5,879 nucleotides of DNA from Burkholderiales bacterium (lineage in GTDB: Bacteria > Pseudomonadota > Gammaproteobacteria > Burkholderiales > SG8-39), in contig JADGRR010000222.1 in NCBI GenBank assembly GCA_017880745.1, positions 1 through 5,879 on the forward strand. The letters run 5' to 3'. A model generated the notes under the pieces. It did not search any database. It was not told the origin of the DNA and worked only from the letters and a program-made list of their open reading frames with translations. Positions 1-4,407 of this stretch are shown one piece after another. A program made the position numbers and the translations under genes. Position 1 is the stretch's first letter. Every line of letters begins with the position of its first letter.

Positions 1-628
1 CCTTGCGTGTCTTCAGTTCGATCGGCAGGATCTGTTCCTTGAAGTAGCCTTTCTGGATGGCGTTGATCGCGCGGCGGTGGCTCTCTACCGCAAATTCGTC
101 CTGCTGCGCGCGCGAAATGCTCCATTTCTCCGCGACGTTCTCGGCGGTGATGCCCATGTGCACCGTATCGAACGGGTCGGTGAGCGCGCCCACCATCATG
201 TCGACCGCGCCGCCGTCCCCCATGCGCTGGCCCCAGCGCAGGGTCGGCATTAGATAGCCGCCGCGGCTCATCGATTCCGCGCCGCCGGCAAGCGCGGCGT
301 CGGCGTCGCCGAGCAGGATAAACTGCGCTGCGCTGACGATCGCCTGCATGCCGCTGCCGCACAGGCGGTTCAGGGTCATCGCCGGTGTTGCGTGAGGCAG
401 ACCCGCGTTGATCATCGCCACGCGCGACAGGTACATGTCCTTGGGCTCGGTATGAATCACGTGGCCGAATACCACGTGACCGATCTCGTTCGGATTGACC
501 TTGGCGCGCGCCACCGCTTCGCGCGCGACCTTGGCTGCGAGTTCGGTCGGTGTAATGTCTTTCAGCGCGCCGCCGTAATCACCGATTGCGGTGCGCACAC
601 CGCTCACCACCACGACTTCTCTGCTCAT
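1..628 (-). CDS. bktB: Beta-ketothiolase / acetyl-CoA acetyltransferase, N-terminal part (partial, runs off left edge)
   Basis: Thiolases of this family condense two acyl-CoA units to a beta-ketoacyl-CoA, or cleave it in reverse, in the cytoplasm; the BktB type feeds polyhydroxyalkanoate synthesis and short-chain acyl-CoA turnover. About 209 of the usual ~394 residues are visible. The start is MSREVVVVSGVRTAIG. The nucleophilic cysteine is Cys90 in NRLCGSGMQ, followed by GGAESMSR and MGITAEN, all hallmark thiolase blocks. The C-terminal catalytic His and second Cys lie outside the window. The ATG at 628 is supported by AGGAGA six bases upstream and by the position of Cys90, which matches the family. 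The assignment as BktB rather than PhaA rests on remembered similarity to the Ralstonia protein (REVVVVSGVRTAIG, VVFGxVIxTEP, DMYL). It is divergent from the small gene at 873. No convincing promoter was found for it. Confidence 0.93.
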   Translation of the reverse strand, partial: MSREVVVVSGVRTAIGDYGGALKDITPTELAAKVAREAVARAKVNPNEIGHVVFGHVIHTEPKDMYLSRVAMINAGLPHATPAMTLNRLCGSGMQAIVSAAQFILLGDADAALAGGAESMSRGGYLMPTLRWGQRMGDGGAVDMMVGALTDPFDTVHMGITAENVAEKWSISRAQQDEFAVESHRRAINAIQKGYFKEQILPIELKTRK

Positions 629-635
629 CTGGATT

Positions 636-640
636 CTCCT
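636..640 (-). promoter_or_regulatory. Ribosome binding site of the thiolase gene
   Basis: AGGAG on the minus strand, seven bases before the ATG at 628. It fixes the thiolase start. Confidence 0.8.
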
Positions 641-753
641 TGAATGTGCGCGGCGCTGCGATGTGCCGCCGCGGGCAATGGTGCCCTCACGCAATGTTAC
701 GCCCTTTGTCCTGCGTGAAACGGTCGCTGAAAAGCCGGTGCGCGGCGCGGAGC

Positions 754-872
754 CGGCGACAATTCACACTTCCGTCAACGGCCTGTCATTTTTGGCTGCT
801 ATCTTGAGTCTTCCGTGGCGGACCTGCGTAGGGTGGTCTTGGCCGCGACCAGACATTCAGAAGGAGCCGATC
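754..872 (+). repeat. Conserved promoter-leader block, copy A
   Basis: This 119-base block upstream of the small gene at 873 aligns without any gap to 4029-4147, upstream of its paralogue. The first 27 bases (754-780) are identical to 4029-4055. Over the whole block I count about 90 of 119 identical positions. Conserved islands are the Pho half-sites, the TATCTT hexamer, a GGCGGACCT in the leader and the sequence GATC directly before the ATG. The equal length and the conservation of non-coding bases point to duplication of a whole transcription unit, with retained regulation. Confidence 0.9.
761..805 (+). promoter_or_regulatory. Predicted PhoB-activated promoter of small gene A and olsA
   Basis: Three 7-base half-sites start exactly 11 bases apart: AATTCAC (761), CCGTCAA (772) and CTGTCAT (783). 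The last matches the E. coli Pho-box half-site perfectly. Each has T-C-A at the same phase. Ten bases after the last half-site is TATCTT (800-805), a 4/6 match to the -10 hexamer. In known Pho promoters the box replaces the -35 and sits about 10 bases before the -10, as here. A start of transcription near 812 would give a leader of about 60 bases. The motif and spacing are seen in the sequence; regulation by PhoB is inferred. Confidence 0.75.
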
Positions 873-1142
873 ATGATCAACCAAGAGAGGAATTTTCCGC
901 CCGCTGACCTGGAATGGATGGGGTGGCCGACCGACATGCGACAAAGAGCATTGGAGGTCATCGCCACGACGCGATGCGAGTGGGTGTCGCGAGGTGCAGC
1001 CGATGAGCCCGTCGCCGATCGCGCCCGGTTCGCGCACCCAACGTTCAGCCTTGCGCTGGATGCAACGAGCAGCAGCGCCGCACGGGCGCGGGGTATTCGC
1101 GCGCGCTCCAGGCGTCGCGCCTCATGGCAATTCGCTACCTGA
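873..1142 (+). CDS. Small protein of unknown function, copy A (LEWM / ExW / LALDA family)
   Basis: An 89-residue protein that I do not recognise. It is a paralogue of the 77-residue protein at 4148-4381. Shared features are the start MI(N/D)Q, a tryptophan motif L(E/D)WMxxPxD (residues 13-21 here), RxEW(V/L)SxG (34-41), and DRxRxxHxxFxLALDA (49-64). Identity is roughly half over the aligned core. There is no signal peptide and no membrane segment, so it is probably cytosolic. The start is fixed by AAGGAG at 861-866, six bases before ATG, and by alignment with copy B. After LALDA the copies diverge: copy B ends nine codons after LALDA begins to break up, while this one continues for 25 residues with seven arginines (65-89), a likely read-on tail. 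Its stop lies four bases before the olsA start, so the two are probably translated from one message. The conserved Pho-type promoter suggests a phosphate-starvation role. Confidence 0.78.
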   Translation: MINQERNFPPADLEWMGWPTDMRQRALEVIATTRCEWVSRGAADEPVADRARFAHPTFSLALDATSSSAARARGIRARSRRRASWQFAT

Positions 1143-1146
1143 CGCG

Positions 1147-2007
1147 ATGCATGCCGCAGCGCTGAGGTCGAGTACGGGTTATCTTACCCGCGCGGCTCGC
1201 ATATTGCGCCTTGGCCTGCATCTGGCGAACGGAGTCTTCCTCGCCGGGGTGGTGTACCCACGTTGCTCAAGCGAACGCCAGCACGCGATGATTCAACGCT
1301 GGTCAAAGCGGCTGTTGGCTATCCTCAACATAAAGTTGCATTGCTACGACCTGCCGCGCGCGCTTCCGGCGAAATGCCTGCTGGTCGCGAACCATGTCTC
1401 CTGGCTCGATATCTTCGCCATCAGCGCAGTGTTCCCCGCAACCTTCGTCGCCAAGGCCGAGATTCGCGCATGGCCTTTTCTCGGCAAGCTGTGTGAGCGG
1501 ACCGGAACCATTTTCATCGAACGCGGTACCTCGCGCGGCGCGCGTCGCGCGCAGCGCGAGATTGCACAGGCCTTGCATCGAGGAATACGGCCGGTGGTGG
1601 TCTATCCTGAGGGAACAACCACGCTCGGCGGCGACCTCAAGCCGTTCCGCCCGGCACTGCTGCAATCAGCGGTGGACACGGCTGCACGGATCCATCCGCT
1701 CGCGTTGCGCTATGTCGACAGTCAAGGCGAGCGCACCGAAGATGCGGCCTGGGTAGGCAAGGCTACGCTGCTTGCGTCAATAGCTGCGATTGTGAGGCAG
1801 CCGGAAATCGTGCTTGAGTTGCGGTTTCTGGCTGCCTGGTCCGGTGCCGATCATACCCGCCGCGAAATTGCGGCGCGCGCCCAAACAGTCATCTCGCGTG
1901 CGCTGGGGATAGAGTGCGAGCCTGCACGCGCGGCGTGCCAGGGCGCGGTCTGGTTTCAAGCGGCTCGCCCCGGACGCCACCCGCGTATGGCCGCATCCGC
2001 ATTGTGA
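1147..2007 (+). CDS. olsA: Lysophospholipid-type acyltransferase, probable lyso-ornithine lipid O-acyltransferase
   Basis: A 286-residue member of the PlsC/LPLAT family (PF01553). OlsA moves an acyl chain from acyl-ACP onto the hydroxyl of lyso-ornithine lipid, giving ornithine lipid at the inner membrane; close relatives acylate lysophosphatidic acid. Visible motifs are the catalytic NHxxxxD block as NHVSWLD (residues 82-88), FVAKAEIRAWPFLG (100-113), GTIFIERG (120-127) and VVVYPEGTT (150-158). An amphipathic to hydrophobic stretch (about 17-37) probably seats it on the membrane. The open frame extends upstream to 994, but that would overlap the small gene by ~150 bases. ATG 1147, four bases after that gene's stop, fits family length, though no clear ribosome site precedes it. 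The neighbouring olsB-like gene favours OlsA over PlsC. A generic 1-acylglycerol-3-phosphate acyltransferase remains the alternative. Confidence 0.85.
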   Translation: MHAAALRSSTGYLTRAARILRLGLHLANGVFLAGVVYPRCSSERQHAMIQRWSKRLLAILNIKLHCYDLPRALPAKCLLVANHVSWLDIFAISAVFPATFVAKAEIRAWPFLGKLCERTGTIFIERGTSRGARRAQREIAQALHRGIRPVVVYPEGTTTLGGDLKPFRPALLQSAVDTAARIHPLALRYVDSQGERTEDAAWVGKATLLASIAAIVRQPEIVLELRFLAAWSGADHTRREIAARAQTVISRALGIECEPARAACQGAVWFQAARPGRHPRMAASAL

Positions 2008-2104
2008 CGGGTTGATCAAGCCAGCGTTGTTTTTCGGTGACAGCGCGGCCACGGTGCGCGCGACTCACCGCCCGTGCCGGGGCGACGCGCCGGTTCGGAC
2101 CGAT

Positions 2105-2160
2105 CGGTAACGAATATTTAACCGCGCGGTCACGCCGGCGTAACGGCGCGGTTCTACAGT
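2105..2160 (+). promoter_or_regulatory. Predicted PhoB-activated promoter of olsB, four tandem half-sites
   Basis: Four half-sites begin exactly 11 bases apart: CGGTAAC (2105), ATTTAAC (2116), CGGTCAC (2127) and GCGTAAC (2138). Each carries T(A/C)AC at the same phase (T at 2108, 2119, 2130 and 2141). Ten bases after the last is TACAGT (2155-2160), a 4/6 match to the -10 hexamer. This equals two full Pho boxes in tandem with canonical spacing to the -10. The predicted start near 2167 leaves a leader of about 26 bases. The periodicity is seen directly; binding by PhoB is inferred. Confidence 0.75.
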
Positions 2161-2183
2161 GTCCCCGGTGTTCATCACATACG

Positions 2184-2187
2184 GGAG
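2184..2187 (+). promoter_or_regulatory. Ribosome binding site deciding the olsB start
   Basis: GGAG five bases before ATG 2193. The open frame runs back to an ATG at 2037, but that reading would pass through the predicted promoter, so 2193 is the better start. Confidence 0.7.
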
Positions 2188-2192
2188 CAGCG

Positions 2193-2951
2193 ATGCTGAA
2201 CCGGGAACTGCAACATGTGGACAAGCCGCGGCGCAGACTGGGCGTGAGCTTTGCGCGCAACGAGAGCGAGATCATCGAGGCGCAGCGCTTGCGTTACGCG
2301 GTATTTTGCGGCGAAATGGGGGCGCGCATCGAGACTGCGCGACCCGGGGTCGATCACGACATGTTCGATCTGCATTGCGAGCACCTGCTCGTGCGCGACA
2401 ACGATACGAACGAAGTGGTAGGTACCTACCGCATTCTGCCGCCGCGCAATGCCCACCGTATCGGCCGCTACTACTCGGAACAGGAGTTCGACCTGGTGCG
2501 CATCGCGAACCTGCGTCCAGGCCTGGTGGAAGTCGGACGTTCCTGCATTCACCCGGACTACCGTTCGGGCAGCACGATCCTCCTGCTATGGGCAGGACTG
2601 GCACGCTACATGAGCGAGAACCGTTACTCGCATATGATCGGCTGCGCCAGCCTGAGCATGGGCGACGGCGGCCATGGCGCTGCGTCGATTTATCAGCAGA
2701 TCAAGGACCGGCACATGTGTCCGCTTGAATACCGTGCGTTTCCGCGATGCAGGCTGCCGCTCGAGCGTCTGGACGCCTCGCGCCAGGCCGATCTGCCGCC
2801 TTTAGTGAAAGGCTATCTCAACGTCGGCGCCTGGATCTGCGGCGAGCCGGCATGGGATCCCGACTTCAACGTCGCCGATCTGCTGATCTTGCTGCCGCTT
2901 GCGAATATCTGTGCGCGCTACGCTCGGCATTTTCTCGCACAGGCCGCGTGA
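2193..2951 (+). CDS. olsB: GNAT-fold N-acyltransferase, probable L-ornithine N(alpha)-acyltransferase
   Basis: A 252-residue member of the COG3176 family (PF13444, often misnamed 'putative hemolysin'). OlsB transfers a 3-hydroxyacyl chain from acyl-ACP to the alpha-amino group of ornithine, making the lyso-ornithine lipid that OlsA then acylates. Visible blocks typical of the family are AQRLRYAVFCGEMG (residues 30-43), FDLHCEHLLVRD (58-69), VVGTYRIL (75-82), YYSEQEFDL (93-101), EVGRSCIHPDYRSG (113-126), a glycine-rich SMGDGGHG, and near the C-terminus KGYLNVGAWICGEPAWDPDFN followed by a leucine-rich end. Length and motif order fit a complete enzyme. It lies 185 bases after olsA and has its own Pho-like promoter, so it may be expressed separately as well as by read-through. 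Alternatives within the fold are the PEP-CTERM-associated acyltransferase or another N-acyl amino acid synthase. The adjacent PlsC-type partner favours OlsB. Confidence 0.87.
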   Translation: MLNRELQHVDKPRRRLGVSFARNESEIIEAQRLRYAVFCGEMGARIETARPGVDHDMFDLHCEHLLVRDNDTNEVVGTYRILPPRNAHRIGRYYSEQEFDLVRIANLRPGLVEVGRSCIHPDYRSGSTILLLWAGLARYMSENRYSHMIGCASLSMGDGGHGAASIYQQIKDRHMCPLEYRAFPRCRLPLERLDASRQADLPPLVKGYLNVGAWICGEPAWDPDFNVADLLILLPLANICARYARHFLAQAA

Positions 2952-2970
2952 ATTGCTCCAGAAGGGCCAA

Positions 2971-3002
2971 CAGCAAGACCAGCAACGGCAGCAAGACCAG
3001 CA
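2971..3002 (+). repeat. Short tandem-like direct repeat in an AGC/CAG-rich tract
   Basis: CAGCAAGACCAGCA occurs at 2971-2984 and again at 2989-3002 with an 18-base period, inside a CAG/AGC-rich stretch reaching about 3030. One frame reads as a glutamine-rich string ending in TAA at 3031-3033, but it has no good start. It could be the tail of a lost gene or simple low-complexity DNA. Confidence 0.6.
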
Positions 3003-3039
3003 CGGACAGCAGCCGGGCCAGCAAGGACACTAAGAGAAA

Positions 3040-3054
3040 GGCGCCCTAGGCGCC
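3040..3054. repeat. GGCGCC-CTA-GGCGCC inverted repeat
   Basis: Two GGCGCC hexamers separated by three bases can form a short hairpin about 90 bases after olsB. No T-run follows, so it is not a standard terminator. It may still block 3' exonucleases on the olsB message. Confidence 0.4.
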
Positions 3055-3101
3055 AACGATCACCGCTCTTCTTTCCTCTCCTCCACGGAAGGGCGTTGTT
3101 G

Positions 3102-3131
3102 TGCCGCGGCTTCGGCCGCGGCATTTTTTTT
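3102..3131 (+). terminator. Strong Rho-independent terminator downstream of olsB
   Basis: A perfect 9-base-pair stem (3102-3110 with 3115-3123) closed by a TTCG tetraloop and followed by eight T (3124-3131). It ends the rightward small gene-olsA-olsB unit and also forms the site next to which the group II intron remnant sits. Confidence 0.93.
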
Positions 3132-3132
3132 G

Positions 3133-3268
3133 GTGCGTCCGCCAGGGCGCACCTAGCTGGAGGTGTAAGTCCTCCACTCGCCCGACAAGGGAGGAGTTAG
3201 GCGAACCGCAAGGGTGTCGCAGGCGGCTGCGAAACTGAAGGAAGCTGGAGCCAAAGCGCTGACCTGGC
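3133..3268 (+). mobile_element. Group II intron, 5' remnant (domain I RNA only)
   Basis: The stretch opens with the group II 5' signature GTGCGtCC. It contains further sequences typical of bacterial group II intron domain I: GGAGGTGtAAGTCCTCCAC (about 3158-3176), a GAACCGCAAGGGTGTCGC segment (3202-3219), and CTGAAGGAAGCTGGAGCCAAAGC (about 3235-3257). Similarity fades near 3268, where intact introns continue with a GACGAACAGAAA-like segment. No reverse transcriptase gene and no domain V/VI hairpin follows before 3551, so it is a truncated, inactive copy. It starts two bases after the T-run of a terminator, the kind of site used by group IIC introns; the class assignment is inferred. Recognition is from memory of intron sequences, without a covariance-model search. 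Confidence 0.8.
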
Positions 3269-3276
3269 CAAGCGCG

Positions 3277-3294
3277 CTGTCACATTCCCGTAAC
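3277..3294 (+). promoter_or_regulatory. Solitary Pho-box-like sequence
   Basis: CTGTCAC-ATTC-CCGTAAC: two half-sites 11 bases apart, about 14 of 18 positions agreeing with the E. coli Pho-box consensus, the best 18-base match in the window. A -10-like hexamer at the usual 10-base distance is missing (GCAGAC); TATTCT lies at 3311-3316, too far for the standard layout. The nearest rightward gene starts 256 bases on. It may be a decayed promoter or a separate binding site. Confidence 0.45.
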
Positions 3295-3383
3295 ACATTT
3301 CATGGCAGACTATTCTTTGGGCGGACGCGAAAAACGCTTCTGGATCGTCGCCTTGCGTGCCTGTGGCGACGATATGCACAACG

Positions 3384-3406
3384 ATATCCACAGAATCTGT
3401 GGGTAA
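3384..3406. other. Inverted pair of DnaA-box-like sequences
   Basis: ATATCCACA (3384-3392) on the plus strand and TTACCCACA on the minus strand (3398-3406) each differ by one base from the DnaA box TTATCCACA. They are arranged head to head around CCACAGA-A-TCTGTGG (3388-3402). The symmetry is seen; binding by DnaA is only a possibility, and a different dyad-binding regulator could explain it. Confidence 0.4.
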
Positions 3407-3550
3407 TCTTGCGTCGGTTGAGGATTGCCATTTGTTCTGCGTATTTCGATTCCTGCGATGAATTCACGCTGTTCGACGCATAGAGCACATCCACGCTGTC
3501 GTTGTTGTGCCCCGGATCCTGACCGCAGACAATAAATGCAGGGAGAATCA

Positions 3551-3796
3551 ATGAAAAACGTGAAGGTCACCGGCGCGCAACACAAGGCGTTGCAGATTCT
3601 TTCGCGCAAAGATATTTCCGCCATACAAAGAAATCCCAAACTCGTCCCTGGCGCGAAGCACTTGCTGCTTGCGTGCAAGAAGACCATCAAGAAGGTGGAG
3701 GAGATCCCGCAGTATGCCTCGCGCAAGAAGCGCGAGACGGCGTACCGGCGCATCGTCGCGCTTTGCCGCAAGGCGATCGACGAGGTCGAGTGCTAG
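3551..3796 (+). CDS. Small basic protein of unknown function
   Basis: An 81-residue lysine- and arginine-rich protein that I do not recognise. ATG 3551 is supported by GGGAGA a few bases upstream. The chain begins MKNVKVTGAQHKALQIL and is predicted helical throughout, with a central LLLACKKTIKKVEEI segment (about residues 38-52) and a charged ASRKKRETAYRRIVALCRKAIDEVE end. There is no signal peptide and no membrane span. Heptad-like spacing of hydrophobic residues suggests a helical bundle or a nucleic-acid- or partner-binding protein, but that is a guess. A weak promoter (TTGTGC at 3505, 17 bases, GACAAT at 3528) is possible. It lies between a group II intron remnant and the second small-gene cassette and has its own candidate terminator, so it looks monocistronic. 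Confidence 0.75.
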   Translation: MKNVKVTGAQHKALQILSRKDISAIQRNPKLVPGAKHLLLACKKTIKKVEEIPQYASRKKRETAYRRIVALCRKAIDEVEC

Positions 3797-3813
3797 CGCG
3801 CTTCAGGGAACCG

Positions 3814-3844
3814 GCGGGATTGGTCGCCCGCTTACGTTTTTTTT
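3814..3844 (+). terminator. Candidate Rho-independent terminator after the small basic gene
   Basis: GCGGG (3814-3818) pairs with CCCGC (3827-3831), and eight T follow at 3837-3844. The stem is short and five bases separate it from the T-run. A wider inverted repeat, GGAACCG (3807-3813) with CGGTTCC (3848-3854), encloses the whole element and may compete with or extend it. Confidence 0.55.
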
Positions 3845-3854
3845 GGGGCGGTTC

Positions 3855-4028
3855 CAGTGGCAGTGAACTGGTGCCGAAAATGGAACGTTCAATCTCCGCC
3901 GGTTGATGCGTGCCGCCCGCACGTCTCGTCGACGCCGAGGGCGCGTGGTGCCGATACGGCGGCGATGAAACCGCGCGGCGCGAGGTGCTTCTGCAGTCGG
4001 CGCGGAAAGGTGGCGTCTCGCGCCGAGA
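3855..4028. other. Intergenic stretch, little recognisable
   Basis: Between the terminator and the second Pho promoter I see no gene. The only structure is GTCTCG-CGC-CGAGAC (4015-4029), a six-base-pair hairpin touching the start of the conserved block. Open frames here look like shadows of GC-rich DNA. Confidence 0.5.
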
Positions 4029-4035
4029 CGGCGAC

Positions 4036-4080
4036 AATTCACACTTCCGTCAACGCCCTGTAATTATCGCGAGCTATCTT
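4036..4080 (+). promoter_or_regulatory. Predicted PhoB-activated promoter of small gene B
   Basis: Half-sites AATTCAC (4036), CCGTCAA (4047) and CTGTAAT (4058) start 11 bases apart. TATCTT (4075-4080) follows 10 bases after the last. The third half-site differs from copy A at one base (C to A), and both forms fit the CTGTMAY consensus, which suggests that binding has been preserved. Confidence 0.75.
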
Positions 4081-4132
4081 GGGTTCTGTGCGGCGGACCT
4101 ATGCCGGGCTGCCCTGGGCGCGACGAGACATA

Positions 4133-4140
4133 GAGGAGGA
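4133..4140 (+). promoter_or_regulatory. Ribosome binding site of small gene B
   Basis: GAGGAGGA ends seven bases before ATG 4148. It decides against the longer reading from 4079, which would begin inside the promoter. Confidence 0.75.
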
Positions 4141-4147
4141 CGTGATC

Positions 4148-4381
4148 ATGATAGACCAGGATATGGATTCGTCGGCCGCTGAGCCGTTGGACTGGCTGGA
4201 CTGGATGGCGCGGCCAGTAGACATTGAGCATACAGCGGCCGCCATCATCGCAATAAGCCGACGCGAGTGGCTGTCGCAAGGGCATGCGTCACCGTCGCCC
4301 GATGAGACGGTCGTCGATCGTACCCGATTACAGCACTCATTGTTCATACTTGCCCTGGATGCAAAGCGCAGCTGTTCCTGA
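4148..4381 (+). CDS. Small protein of unknown function, copy B (LDWM / ExW / LALDA family)
   Basis: A 77-residue paralogue of the protein at 873-1142, not recognised as a known family. The N-terminal third is acidic and tryptophan-rich (LDWLDWMARPVD, residues 14-25). It is followed by an alanine/isoleucine helix (30-36), RREWLSQG (38-45), a proline/serine linker (48-51), and DRTRLQHSLFILALDA (57-72). It ends five residues later, probably the natural end of the family. There is no signal peptide, and the only hydrophobic runs are too short for membrane spans. It is a stand-alone gene under its own Pho-type promoter and converges on the phosphate permease gene with only 26 bases between stops. 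No clear terminator separates them, so the transcripts may overlap. The role is unknown; regulation implies phosphate limitation. Confidence 0.8.
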   Translation: MIDQDMDSSAAEPLDWLDWMARPVDIEHTAAAIIAISRREWLSQGHASPSPDETVVDRTRLQHSLFILALDAKRSCS

Positions 4382-4407
4382 CCCACGCGCGCCTCCGTCC
4401 GCGCTCG

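Larger units (their letters stand above)
4029..4147 (+). repeat. Conserved promoter-leader block, copy B
   Basis: Gapless counterpart of 754-872, with the first 27 bases identical. The distance from the identical block to the ATG is 119 bases in both copies. Differences cluster between half-site and -10 and in the mid-leader, while the half-sites, TATCTT, GGCGGACCT and the GATC before ATG are kept. Confidence 0.9.

Noticed and set aside
665..730. Possible promoter for the thiolase gene on the minus strand (TAACAT -10-like)
   Set aside because: The -35 partner is poor at all normal spacings, so it is not supported.
763..805. Ordinary sigma-70 -35 (TTCACA) or a sigma-54 promoter in the conserved block
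   Set aside because: TTCACA has no good -10 at 16-18 bases in both copies, and no GG-N10-GC pair at sigma-54 spacing is conserved; the phased Pho half-sites explain the conservation better.
994..1146. Longer olsA reading from ATG 994
   Set aside because: It would add 51 low-complexity residues, overlap the conserved small gene, and exceed the family length; 1147 fits better.
2037..2192. Longer olsB reading from ATG 2037
   Set aside because: It would translate through the predicted promoter; ATG 2193 has a ribosome site and matches the family N-terminus.
3302..3406. 34-codon open frame after the solitary Pho-like site
   Set aside because: No ribosome site, ends within the DnaA-like dyad, and is too short to judge without conservation data.
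3214..3483. Plus-strand open frame of 89 codons
   Set aside because: It begins inside the group II intron RNA and crosses the Pho-like site and the dyad; no ribosome site and no family features.
3310..3771. Minus-strand open frame of 153 codons
   Set aside because: It lies opposite the small basic gene, which has better start signals; its sequence shows no domain.
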